DNA of 43,936 bases from positions 1-43,936 of the forward strand of contig JAFLBE010000036.1 in assembly GCA_017303995.1 (NCBI GenBank), in the 5' to 3' direction. Source of the stretch: Bacteroidota bacterium. GTDB taxonomy: Bacteria; Bacteroidota; JABWAT01. The translations under genes and the position numbers were made by a program. Shown here piece by piece: positions 9,681-17,862 of the stretch; position 1 is the first letter of the stretch, and every line of letters begins with the position of its first letter. Below the pieces are notes generated by a model, which was given only the letters and a program-made list of their open reading frames with translations, was not told the DNA's origin and ran no database searches.

Positions 9681-10346
9681 ATGAAGATGAAACAAATTAT
9701 CCTTTTTTTCGGGCTGGTTATTGCCCTTTTATCTCAACCACTCCAAACTCAGGCACAGGTGAAAATAGGTCTGCTGAAATATGGTGGTGGTGGCGACTGG
9801 TATGCAAATCCAACCAGTTTGCCCAATCTGGCAGCATTTATCAACTCTAATACTACGGTAAAAGCTAATTCCAGAATTGAAACCGTTGAAGCCGGTTCCT
9901 CGTCACTTTTTCAATATAATTTCCTTCATACAACCGGACATGGAAATATTGTTTTTTCTGATTCTGAACGCCGGAATTTAAAAGCCTTTCTTCTCAATGG
10001 CGGATTTCTTCACATTGATGACAATTACGGAATGGCGCCCTACTTTTTTAAGGAAGTAAAAAAACTGTTCACTGACCGTGAGTTAAAACCGATTCCGCCA
10101 TCTTACCCTATGTATTCTGCCTGGTTTTCTTTTCCACAAGGGCTACCTAAAATCCATGAGCACGACGGAAAAACTCCTCAGGCTTTCGGCATATTTGATG
10201 GGGAAAGATTAGTCCTGCTTTTCACCACAGAAACCGATTTGGGTGATGGATGGGAAGATGTCGAAGTTCATAATGACTCACCAGAATCACGGGAACTTGC
10301 GCTAAAAATGGGTACAAACATCGTAATTTGGGCAATCAGCCAATGA
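9681..10346 (+). CDS. DUF4159 domain exported protein
   Basis: This 221-aa protein has a signal peptide (cleavage after QTQA, about residue 23) followed by a DUF4159 domain over nearly the whole mature region. Seen in the sequence are KIGLLKYGGGGDWYANPTSL, the HTTGHGNIVFS segment, GGFLHIDDNYG, and the C-terminal DGWEDVEVHND. DUF4159 has a class-I glutamine-amidotransferase-like fold and in this lineage usually sits in clusters with DUF4175, MoxR and BatA-type proteins; its activity is not known. The ATG at 9681 is chosen because the upstream in-frame ATG at 9564 would add a 39-residue polar extension; the ATG at 9687 is an alternative. The gene overlaps the next one by ATGA, so the two are translationally coupled. 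Confidence 0.85.
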   Translation: MKMKQIILFFGLVIALLSQPLQTQAQVKIGLLKYGGGGDWYANPTSLPNLAAFINSNTTVKANSRIETVEAGSSSLFQYNFLHTTGHGNIVFSDSERRNLKAFLLNGGFLHIDDNYGMAPYFFKEVKKLFTDRELKPIPPSYPMYSAWFSFPQGLPKIHEHDGKTPQAFGIFDGERLVLLFTTETDLGDGWEDVEVHNDSPESRELALKMGTNIVIWAISQ

Positions 10347-13300
10347 TTCCTCATTTTTTAAACTCTTTTATTTTCAAGGCTGAATTGCTCAGACGCCTAA
10401 GGTCTTTCAGTCTCTTTTTTTTCGGACTATTCATTTTTGCTTTACTTTTGGCTTTCTTTTTTCAGGACCAACTTATGCCCGTTGAAATCAGATGGGTGTT
10501 TTTTGCCATTCTGGTTTTTTCAGGACTTTTACTCACATTTATCACCCTTTTTCTTATCTCGCAGGCAATCGGAAAACTAAGAAAAAACCTTAAACCCCTC
10601 GTTCTTGAAGAAATTCTGACATCCTTTTCCTCACTCAATCAAAGTGAACGAAACCGGATACTGAACCTTTATTTTCTTCCCGGGAATGAAACTTCCTTCC
10701 CGCCACTTTCCCTCAGAAAACGTACTCCAACTGAAAACAGACTTCTTTTTGTTTTTTTAGCGGTCCTCATCTTATTCACCGGAAGCATGCCCTTTTTAGG
10801 CAAGGGATGGCATGACTTGTTACTCCCCTGGTCAAAATCAGCTCATATCATGGATCTTCAGCTAACAGTTTCACCAGGAAATATAAAAATCGAACGGGGT
10901 GATACCCTGGTAATCCGGGCTGAATATTTAAACTCTCCGTCTCCAGTTTTCCTATCTATTCAAAAAGAGGGAGCCTATTCAGAAAAACTGGCAAGTCCTG
11001 ACAACCGGAATCTTATCTATGAATATCCCAACGTTCAGGAAAATCTGACTTATTCTTTCAAAAATGACTGGTACCAATCCGATGAATACCAGGTAAAAGT
11101 AGTTGACCGCCCGTTTTTATCCCGGTTTGTGTTAGCAATGGTTCCACCGGTTTACACCCGTCAACCATCATCAGTTCATACCTTGCAGAATGGCAATCAG
11201 ATCAGACTTCCTGAAGGAACCCGAATCACACTGACGGCAGGAAGTTCAAAAGATGCAATTCATTTTTCTTTGGATGGATGGAAAAAAGAACCGGTGATCG
11301 CTACCGGGGCAACATTACAGGAAGACCGAATCGTATTTTTTGATTTTCAATTTCGCTTTTTAATTGTGGATTCAGACTCGCTCACCAACAGAGATTCATC
11401 CTGGTTTTCTGTTTCAGTAACCAAAGATGAAGTCCCCGCGCTTTCTGTCATGACGACTTCTGATTTTACAAACCGTGACTTAACAATTCCCCTTCGGTTA
11501 AACGCCACAGATGATTACGGGATCACACGTTTTTTGATCCAATACCGGATCAGATCACCTTTTGATTTGATGGAAACATTATGGACGACTTCACCCTTAC
11601 TTTCCGTTCCGCCAAACCTTCCTGAATTTTCAACTGCTCTCAACTGGTCTGTTCCTGATAAAAACATGATTCCGGGTGATTGGATTGAATTTAAAATTGG
11701 TGTGGCTGATAACTATCCGTTTATATCCGGGGGGCATCTTATATGGAGTGAAATTTTTACTGTAAAAACACCCACTGTTGATGAATCATTCAAACAGGCA
11801 GATTCTCTTACCACTTCTCTGATTTCAGAGTTGAATAAGGTTAAAGACCAAACTGAAGAGCTTGCAAAAAACCTCGAAAAAAATCTGGATGATATCCGGA
11901 AAAAAGGTGGTCAGCTTTCCTTTACTGAACAAGCTCAATTGGGTAAAATGCAGGATCAGAAACAAAATCTGGATCAGAAAATGGACGATCTGCAGAAAAA
12001 GATGGATAAACAGTTTCAGGAACTGAATAAAACCCAAACCCTTCCGCCAGAAACCCTTCAGAAATATCTTGAACTTCAGAAACTCATACAGGAATCCAAA
12101 AATCCCAAAATGCAGGAAATGCTGAACCGTCTACAGGACAGCATGGATAAACTGGATCGCAACAATGTTCTAGAGGCCATGAAAAACCTTAAAATGGACA
12201 ACGAAAGCCTTAACAAGCAACTTGAGCAATCCATTGAAACGGTAAAACGCCTTCAGCTTGAACAAAAATTTGAAGAATTTGCTCAAAAAACCCGGGAATT
12301 AGCTCAGGATCAGCAAAAAATTCAGGCAACGCTTCAAAAGGAAAATCCTGAAGCCGACAAAGCTGCCAGCCAGCAAAACATGCAAACAGAAAAACTTGAA
12401 GATCTCGAAAAGCAACTTGACGCCATGGAGAAAAAGGCATCCGAACTCAGCGAACAAAAAAACCTTCCAAAAAAGGAATTGGCTGAATTAAAAGAATTTT
12501 TTGAGAAAAAGAAACTTGCTCAGAAGTCAAAATCAGTTGAAAACAACTTGAGTCAAAAGAAAAATGATCAGGCGCAAAAGGAATCACAGGAACTTAGCCA
12601 GGACCTGCAGGAATTAAATAAGAAGTCGGGGGCAACTCAAAAGGCGTTTAAAGAAAATCAGAATCAAATCATTCTCACCATGCTCAGGCGGCTGCTTCTC
12701 AAAGCCAACCAATGGTCTGAACTCGCCGGCGTTCCGCTTCCGGCCCGTGATGCTGCCCGGTGGGGTGCGGCTTATTCTGACCAATTAGCCCAATCTGTGA
12801 AAATTATCTCAGACTCTGCTTCTGCAATTGCTGCCCGTGAGCCCCAACTGGGACTTTTATTAAACCGTGATCTTGAAGGAATTACCAATTCCATCACTCA
12901 GGCAAAAACTCAGTTCGTGGATGGACAAACGGGTGCCGGCGAACTCAGCCGTACCACCAGCCGAACCCAAGTTAACGGGATGATTTACCGGATTCTGAAT
13001 CTCATGTCTCAAAAATCAAACCAACAACAGGGGCAGGGCGGCCAGGGCGATCAGGAGAAATCATTCTTTGATGAAATGCAGGAACTGGCAAATAAGCAAC
13101 AAGGGTTGAATCAGCAGGTCATGGATGAGCAGGGGAAACAAAGCGGGGAAAAACAAGGTCCGTCAAAGGAACGCCTGTCTCAAATGGCCGCTCAGCAGGA
13201 AGCCATCAGGCAACAACTGCAGGATTTAATGCAACAGGCTTCTGCAACCCAGCAAAATACCGGATTAGGTTCACAGCTTTCTCAGGTTGAAAAAGAAATG

Positions 13301-13594
13301 GAAAAGGCCTCCAAAGACCTTATTGAAAACATTGACAGCAAGCTGATTGAACGCCAGCAAAAAATTCTGAGCCGGATGCTGGACTCACAAAGAAGTACAA
13401 TTGAAAGAGAATTTGAAGAGAAACGGGAATCCTTCACCAATAAAAAGGACTACAACACTGCTGATTTTCAGCTAAAAACCGACCCAAAAACTCCTGAACG
13501 GATACAGGAGATTCAAAAAAATATCAATCAATATAACCGATCCTACCAGAATTTTATCCGCCAGTACTATCAATCTCCCGCCCAAAAACAATAA
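10343..13594 (+). CDS. DUF4175-like giant membrane coiled-coil protein
   Basis: This 1083-aa protein has three hydrophobic segments near the N-terminus (about residues 21-40, 51-74 and 134-152) and a beta-rich region (about 165-475) resembling Ig-like extracytoplasmic domains. It continues with a Lys/Gln/Glu-rich coiled coil (about 480-775), a compact helical domain (about 780-880), and a glutamine-rich segment ending in further coiled coil. This matches the DUF4175 family. It is probably anchored in the inner membrane with a long periplasmic coiled coil; the role is unknown. The start is the ATG at 10343, inside an ATGA overlap with the DUF4159 stop; a TTG at 10328 is also in frame but unnecessary. 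The MoxR, DUF58 and BatA genes usually found with it are absent here. Confidence 0.8.
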   Translation: MIPHFLNSFIFKAELLRRLRSFSLFFFGLFIFALLLAFFFQDQLMPVEIRWVFFAILVFSGLLLTFITLFLISQAIGKLRKNLKPLVLEEILTSFSSLNQSERNRILNLYFLPGNETSFPPLSLRKRTPTENRLLFVFLAVLILFTGSMPFLGKGWHDLLLPWSKSAHIMDLQLTVSPGNIKIERGDTLVIRAEYLNSPSPVFLSIQKEGAYSEKLASPDNRNLIYEYPNVQENLTYSFKNDWYQSDEYQVKVVDRPFLSRFVLAMVPPVYTRQPSSVHTLQNGNQIRLPEGTRITLTAGSSKDAIHFSLDGWKKEPVIATGATLQEDRIVFFDFQFRFLIVDSDSLTNRDSSWFSVSVTKDEVPALSVMTTSDFTNRDLTIPLRLNATDDYGITRFLIQYRIRSPFDLMETLWTTSPLLSVPPNLPEFSTALNWSVPDKNMIPGDWIEFKIGVADNYPFISGGHLIWSEIFTVKTPTVDESFKQADSLTTSLISELNKVKDQTEELAKNLEKNLDDIRKKGGQLSFTEQAQLGKMQDQKQNLDQKMDDLQKKMDKQFQELNKTQTLPPETLQKYLELQKLIQESKNPKMQEMLNRLQDSMDKLDRNNVLEAMKNLKMDNESLNKQLEQSIETVKRLQLEQKFEEFAQKTRELAQDQQKIQATLQKENPEADKAASQQNMQTEKLEDLEKQLDAMEKKASELSEQKNLPKKELAELKEFFEKKKLAQKSKSVENNLSQKKNDQAQKESQELSQDLQELNKKSGATQKAFKENQNQIILTMLRRLLLKANQWSELAGVPLPARDAARWGAAYSDQLAQSVKIISDSASAIAAREPQLGLLLNRDLEGITNSITQAKTQFVDGQTGAGELSRTTSRTQVNGMIYRILNLMSQKSNQQQGQGGQGDQEKSFFDEMQELANKQQGLNQQVMDEQGKQSGEKQGPSKERLSQMAAQQEAIRQQLQDLMQQASATQQNTGLGSQLSQVEKEMEKASKDLIENIDSKLIERQQKILSRMLDSQRSTIEREFEEKRESFTNKKDYNTADFQLKTDPKTPERIQEIQKNINQYNRSYQNFIRQYYQSPAQKQ

Positions 13595-13913
13595 TTTCTA
13601 AAACCTATCTGCAAATAGTTACTAACCCCAAGTCGCAGTGCAGGTGATTCATTGAAAAAACCAACGTCATCCCATCCTGAGTTTGTCTTCGAACTGTAAC
13701 TTGAGTGAAACTTCGAGAATTTGCTGACTTGTCACTAGGTTTAATTATTTAATTACCCGATGCAGTATCCTGTACTTATCACTTCCTCCTTAAGTTGATT
13801 GATGTATTATTATCAAATAATTCTACCGGCTATTGACAAAGTCGTCTAGATTCACTAATGTTGCATGTGAACGATTTGCACGTTTTGAACAATATGGACG
13901 AAAGGAAACAACG
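13595..13913. other. Intergenic region before the ECF sigma gene
   Basis: This 319-nt gap has no gene. It contains a degenerate intergenic repeat around 13667-13720 (CATCCTGAG...CTTCGA...GAGTGAAACTTCGAG), related in style to the repeats near 163-213 and 41146-41172. It also carries a candidate promoter at 13833-13861. No terminator is obvious for the DUF4175 gene. Confidence 0.5.
13833..13861 (+). promoter_or_regulatory. Candidate promoter of ECF sigma operon
   Basis: A perfect TTGACA (13833-13838) is followed after 17 nt by TAATGT (13856-13861), about 53 nt before the start codon. It differs from the TTG-N20-TAnnTTTG type used elsewhere in the window. It could also be a chance match, or an ECF-type promoter used for autoregulation. 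Confidence 0.35.
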
Positions 13914-14510
13914 ATGTCCTTAGTATTAAGCCAACTTTCACCCCAGGCAGAGCGGGTACGCCACCAGGATTTTGAAAGCGAGATCAGACCCCACCTGACA
14001 GCGCTTTATAATTATGCATTCAGAATGACAGCCAATGAAGAAGACGCCGAAGATTTGCTTCAGGAATCACTTTTAAAAGCGTATCGTTTCTTCGATAGCT
14101 TTGAACGCGGAACAAACTGTAAAGCTTGGTTGTTCAGAATATTGAAAAATACATTTATCAATCAATACCGGAAAACAGCTAAAGAACCTGGTAAGGTTGA
14201 TTATGATGATATCAAAGAGTTTTACAACAACATCAAGCCTGATTCAGTAGATTCTAATGACCTTGAAGAAGAGCTCTTTGGCAATTTACTTGATGATACT
14301 GTTACCTCAGCACTTCAGCAAGTCCCTCCTGAGTTCAGGACGGTTGTTATCCTCTGTGACTTGCAGGGAATGACGTATGAAGAAATTTCGGATACAGTTG
14401 GTTGCCCGGTTGGAACCGTTAGAAGCAGGCTTCACAGAGGCAGAAAATTATTAAAAGATGGATTGGCCGAGTACGCCAGAACGAGAGGATTTCTTTCGGT
14501 GGTGGCTTAA
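13914..14510 (+). CDS. ECF-subfamily RNA polymerase sigma factor
   Basis: This 198-aa group IV sigma factor has region 2 at about residues 27-95, with the -10 recognition segment NEEDAEDLLQESLLKAYRFF and the core-binding motif KAWLFRILKNTFINQYRK. Region 4, at about 130-185, shows the helix-turn-helix MTYEEISDTVGCPVGTVRSR. There is no sigma region 1 or 3. It directs RNA polymerase to a dedicated regulon, probably in response to envelope stress, since the next gene is a membrane zinc anti-sigma factor. The ATG at 13914 has an AAAGGA Shine-Dalgarno and is preferred over a TTG at 13833, which lies in the putative -35 box. The next gene starts 22 nt downstream. Confidence 0.93.
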   Translation: MSLVLSQLSPQAERVRHQDFESEIRPHLTALYNYAFRMTANEEDAEDLLQESLLKAYRFFDSFERGTNCKAWLFRILKNTFINQYRKTAKEPGKVDYDDIKEFYNNIKPDSVDSNDLEEELFGNLLDDTVTSALQQVPPEFRTVVILCDLQGMTYEEISDTVGCPVGTVRSRLHRGRKLLKDGLAEYARTRGFLSVVA

Positions 14511-14532
14511 CAAATTCCAATAACGGAAAAGA

Positions 14533-14925
14533 ATGAATCTAAGACCATTAACTTGTAGGGAAGCTCAAGATCTGATCACCTCAGAGATTGATCATAGACT
14601 TTCTGAAAACGACTGTCTTGCCCTTCAACTTCATATTAGTTTGTGTCAAGAGTGTGAAAAAGAGTATCACACAGAAAAAGAAGTCAAAGATCTATTGGCA
14701 AGACACTGCAAATCGGTTCATATTCCAGAAAAATTAAACAATAAAATATCTGCGTTACTCAGTGATCCTGAAAAAATGGCGAGTTTGAGTGCCGATTTGA
14801 AAGAGGCCTCACCCGTTTTACTTCACGGTCAATTCCTACTGGAAAAGAAAAGATATCTTTTTGCTGTTATTCTCACTTCGGCTTTATTATTTATCGCTTC
14901 AGTTTACTTTCTTGTGATCCTTTGA
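14533..14925 (+). CDS. Membrane zinc-finger anti-sigma factor
   Basis: This 130-aa protein starts with a zinc-binding anti-sigma (ZAS-like) domain: H34-x3-C38-x2-C41 in the LHISLCQEC segment, preceded by C8, a plausible fourth ligand. One transmembrane segment lies at the extreme C-terminus (about residues 108-129). The expected topology is N-terminus in the cytosol, where it would hold the ECF factor encoded 22 nt upstream. There is almost no periplasmic part, so the signal input would be through the membrane segment, a partner protein, or the zinc/thiol site itself (redox sensing). Its 3' end overlaps the 3' end of the convergent histidine kinase gene by 27 nt. Confidence 0.88.
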   Translation: MNLRPLTCREAQDLITSEIDHRLSENDCLALQLHISLCQECEKEYHTEKEVKDLLARHCKSVHIPEKLNNKISALLSDPEKMASLSADLKEASPVLLHGQFLLEKKRYLFAVILTSALLFIASVYFLVIL

Positions 14926-16116
14926 CATTTTAAGTTCAATCCTGAAGGTTGTGCCTTTACCTTCCACGGTTTGAGCAACACTTATCCTTCCGCCGTGGTA
15001 GTCTTCAATTATACGCTTTGCAAGACTTAATCCCATTCCCCATCCGCGCTTTTTAGTCGTGAATCCTGGTCTGAAAATTTCTTTGACCAGTTTCTTCGGC
15101 ATTCCCTTCCCGTTATCCGTTACATCAATCTGGACTTTTTCCTTAACCGTTGTAAGAGAAATCCGAACAAATGGGTTGACATCAGAACAGGCGTCAAGTG
15201 CATTTTTAATCAGATTTTCCAATACCCATCGAAACAAAATGCTATTCAAGTCTGCAAAAATTGACGATTCTCCTGTAACTTCCAGAGTGGCATTTCGACT
15301 CTTAGCCGAAAAAAGACGACGGTCTAAATAGCTGGCAATTTCTCTAACCTCGGCAGCAACATCTGATGTCACAAGAACAGGTTTTGCTCCGATTTTGGAG
15401 AAACGGTCGGTCACCATCATCAGGCGTTCGAGATCTTGCTCCATTTCACTAATGGTTTCCTTCTGATCAGAATCCGGGTTTTGGCTTTTGAGGATTTCAA
15501 TCCAGGCCAGAAGTCCTGAAAGCGGTGTTCCAAGCTGATGAGCGGTTTCTTTACTCATTCCAACCCAGACAGAACTTTGTTCATGCCTTCTGATGATGCT
15601 AAAGGCAAAATATCCGAATAAGATGAATCCTGCAACCAAACTGATCTGAACATAGGGGAACCATCTGAGCTGATCAATCAGGGCAGAATTTCCATAATGA
15701 ATTTTTTGAAGAACAATGGTATCCTGAACCGTAACCAAAATCGGCTCACGCTGTTTATCGTAGGCTAAAATAAGGTTTTTTAGATGGTCGGTTTGCAAAC
15801 TTTCGGGGAGCTCTTCCGGAAATTTGATATTGCGAAAAAATCCGGGGATCGGTTCATTTTCCGGGTCAGAAACAATAACCGGGAAATCAATTGTCGAAAC
15901 AATTTCATCGAATATAAAAGTAAGATCGGCGTTATTGGGATCAGAGGAGGCAAGATGCTGCAGTCCGGCTGCCCAGGTCTCTGCAACCTGTTTTTGCCGG
16001 GTTTCCAATTTTTTAACTAGTTGGGAGGTATAAATTACAGTTCCTGTAGACAATAAAATTGCCACAAAAACAAGTGCAGTTTTAACGTAAAAAGAATACC
16101 GGAATAGTCGGTTCAT
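14899..16116 (-). CDS. Membrane sensor histidine kinase
   Basis: This 405-aa kinase has a transmembrane segment at about residues 12-32, an extracytoplasmic sensor of about 120 residues, and a second transmembrane segment at about 154-174. The DHp helix carries phospho-acceptor H193 in the H-box KETAHQLGTPLSGLLAWIE. The ATPase domain shows the N box (ENLIKNALDA), G1 (DNGKGMP), F box (FRPGFTTKKRG) and G2 (GMGLSLAK). H-Q after the phosphohistidine (AHQLGTP) defines a Bacteroidota-enriched subfamily. No response regulator is adjacent, so it is an orphan here. It begins 3 nt after the purA stop and is therefore probably co-transcribed with purA. The sensed signal is unknown. Its 3' end overlaps the anti-sigma gene. 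Confidence 0.93.
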   Translation of the reverse strand: MNRLFRYSFYVKTALVFVAILLSTGTVIYTSQLVKKLETRQKQVAETWAAGLQHLASSDPNNADLTFIFDEIVSTIDFPVIVSDPENEPIPGFFRNIKFPEELPESLQTDHLKNLILAYDKQREPILVTVQDTIVLQKIHYGNSALIDQLRWFPYVQISLVAGFILFGYFAFSIIRRHEQSSVWVGMSKETAHQLGTPLSGLLAWIEILKSQNPDSDQKETISEMEQDLERLMMVTDRFSKIGAKPVLVTSDVAAEVREIASYLDRRLFSAKSRNATLEVTGESSIFADLNSILFRWVLENLIKNALDACSDVNPFVRISLTTVKEKVQIDVTDNGKGMPKKLVKEIFRPGFTTKKRGWGMGLSLAKRIIEDYHGGRISVAQTVEGKGTTFRIELKMSKDHKKVN

Positions 16117-16119
16117 TTT

Positions 16120-17394
16120 TTACAGAATCAGGGTTGATTCCCTTTTCGGACCAGTTGAGAAGTATTTGACCTTTACACCTGTCTGTTCTTCAATAAACCG
16201 GATGTACGTCTGGCAGGTTTCCGGGACTTCATTCCAGGAAGCTACATCCCGGATGTCAGTTTTCCATCCTTTGAAAAAGGTTACCACAGGTTTACAATTT
16301 TCAAGATCATGATGATTGGTTGGAAACTGGGTAATGGTTTTGCCATTCAATGTGTAGGCAGAAACAACTCCAATTTCATCCAGTTCATTTAAAACATCAA
16401 TTTTGGTAAGAGCAATCTCAGTGATGCCATTGATCATAACTGAATAATTCAGTGCTACCAGATCAAGCCAGCCACATCGACGGGGACGACCGGTTGTTGC
16501 GCCAAATTCATGTCCTTTTTGACGGATCCACTCACCCAATTCATTATTTAATTCAGTTGGAAAGGCACCATTACCAACGCGGGTTGTGTAGGCTTTTACT
16601 ACGCCGATAACCGTATTGATTGCATTTGGGGCAAGTCCCAATCCGGTACAGGCGCCACCTGTTGTTGGGTTTGAAGACGTAACAAACGGGTAGGTTCCAT
16701 GATCGATATCAAGCAGGGCGCCCTGTGCACCTTCTACGAGTACAGATTGACCTGATTTCACCGCATCGTGAATAAAGTAAGCGCCATTCACAATAAACGG
16801 TTTCATTTTTTCGATTGCAGCAAAAATGGGCTCGTAATTGGTGTCAAGAAGGGCTGGGTCACCACCAAAAATAAACTCAACGTGCTTTTTCTTTTCCTTT
16901 ATTTCTTCTGATATTTTCTTTCTCAATAAGTCAATATCAAAGATTTCCCCTGCACGAATCCCATTCCGCATGTATTTATCAACATAAGAAGGACCGATTC
17001 CCCTGCCTGTAGTACCAATTTTTTTATCGCCTTTTGACGTTTCTCTGATGGTATCCAATACTTTATGATAAGGGAAGATCAAATGGGCACCTGATGAAAT
17101 GAATAGGCGGTTGCTCAGATCAATTCCCAGTTTGGCAACCATTTCCATCTCTTCCTGAAGCGCAAGCGGATCAATAACCACACCATTGCCGATCAGACAT
17201 TGGGTATCTTTCTGAAAAACACCCGAAGGAAGCAAATGAAGCACATAAGTCTTGTCACCAAAGGCAATCGTGTGACCAGCATTTGCCCCACCCTGATAAC
17301 GGGCAACCAGTTTACAATTTTTGGAAAGTAAATCTACGATTTTCCCTTTGCCCTCATCACCCCATTGGGCGCCGACAACTACTGATACTGACAT
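16120..17394 (-). CDS. purA: Adenylosuccinate synthetase
   Basis: This cytosolic GTP-dependent ligase converts IMP and aspartate to adenylosuccinate, the first committed step to AMP. The 424-aa length is usual. Diagnostic motifs are the GTP-binding loop GAQWGDEGKGK near the N-terminus, ARYQGGANAGHTI, GTTGRGIGPSYVDK, VEGAQGALLDIDHGTYPFVT and the TKIDVL guanine-recognition motif. The start codon is the first ATG before the conserved VSVVVGAQWGDEG. It is preceded by the STAS-gene terminator, so it should have its own promoter within 17395-17440, although I see no convincing TAnnTTTG there. The histidine kinase gene follows after 3 nt. Confidence 0.97.
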   Translation of the reverse strand: MSVSVVVGAQWGDEGKGKIVDLLSKNCKLVARYQGGANAGHTIAFGDKTYVLHLLPSGVFQKDTQCLIGNGVVIDPLALQEEMEMVAKLGIDLSNRLFISSGAHLIFPYHKVLDTIRETSKGDKKIGTTGRGIGPSYVDKYMRNGIRAGEIFDIDLLRKKISEEIKEKKKHVEFIFGGDPALLDTNYEPIFAAIEKMKPFIVNGAYFIHDAVKSGQSVLVEGAQGALLDIDHGTYPFVTSSNPTTGGACTGLGLAPNAINTVIGVVKAYTTRVGNGAFPTELNNELGEWIRQKGHEFGATTGRPRRCGWLDLVALNYSVMINGITEIALTKIDVLNELDEIGVVSAYTLNGKTITQFPTNHHDLENCKPVVTFFKGWKTDIRDVASWNEVPETCQTYIRFIEEQTGVKVKYFSTGPKRESTLIL

Positions 17395-17440
17395 AAAATA
17401 ATTCCTCAGGCTTTGCGTACAATACGATTTTCAATAAAAT

Positions 17441-17483
17441 AAAAAAACTCCGGTCCCTACAGAAAAACTGCAGGGACGGAGTT
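17441..17483 (-). terminator. Intrinsic terminator of secD-secF-STAS operon
   Basis: On the minus strand a near-perfect stem, AACTCCGTCCCTGCAG against CTGTAGGGACCGGAGTT (one bulged base, small loop), is followed by seven or more T. It ends the STAS gene and separates this operon from purA. Confidence 0.9.
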
Positions 17484-17502
17484 GAAACTGTGAGCTCAGT
17501 TA

Positions 17503-17850
17503 TTACCGGGTGAAGCTCTCAATGGCCTCATCTACAGAACTGAACGTTGAGAAAACAGATGACAATTTTGTGATAACAAGAAGACTTTGAATCCTCTCAG
17601 CAGGGTTGGCAAGTTTTAGGCTTCCTCCTGCATTTTTCATCGTTGTCAGCCCACCAATGAGCATTCCCAACCCTGAACTATTCATAAAACTGACACCGGT
17701 AAGATCAAGAACAACCTGAAGGTGACCAGAACTAACTAACTGATGAAGCCTGTCGTTGAGTTGGGCCGCATCGGGTCCGCCAAGCACATCACCATTCAGG
17801 TGGATGACAGTCACCGCACCGGATTGGGTTTCTTTGGCTATTAATGACAT
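17503..17850 (-). CDS. STAS-domain protein (anti-sigma factor antagonist type)
   Basis: This 115-aa protein is a single STAS domain of the SpoIIAA/RsbV type. It contains the conserved LDLTGVSFMNSSGLGMLIG loop, with Ser58/Ser59 at the position phosphorylated by anti-sigma serine kinases. Family members bind anti-sigma kinases or act as scaffolds; no kinase or SpoIIE-type phosphatase gene is in the window, so the partner is unknown. The gene starts only 12 nt after the secF stop and is followed by a terminator, so it is the last gene of the secDF operon. That suggests either passive co-expression or a link between export capacity and partner switching. It is not related to the ECF/anti-sigma pair, which uses a different mechanism. 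Confidence 0.92.
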   Translation of the reverse strand: MSLIAKETQSGAVTVIHLNGDVLGGPDAAQLNDRLHQLVSSGHLQVVLDLTGVSFMNSSGLGMLIGGLTTMKNAGGSLKLANPAERIQSLLVITKLSSVFSTFSSVDEAIESFTR

Positions 17851-17862
17851 AGAAATGCCTGT

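Noticed and set aside
10328-10342. Upstream TTG start for the DUF4175 gene
   Set aside because: The ATG at 10343 forms the classical ATGA overlap with DUF4159 and is sufficient.
11825-12440. Minus-strand frames inside the DUF4175 coiled coil
   Set aside because: They are shadows of a Lys/Gln/Glu-rich coding sequence; no signal or start features.
17395-17850. STAS gene and purA as one operon
   Set aside because: A strong intrinsic terminator at 17441-17483 separates them.
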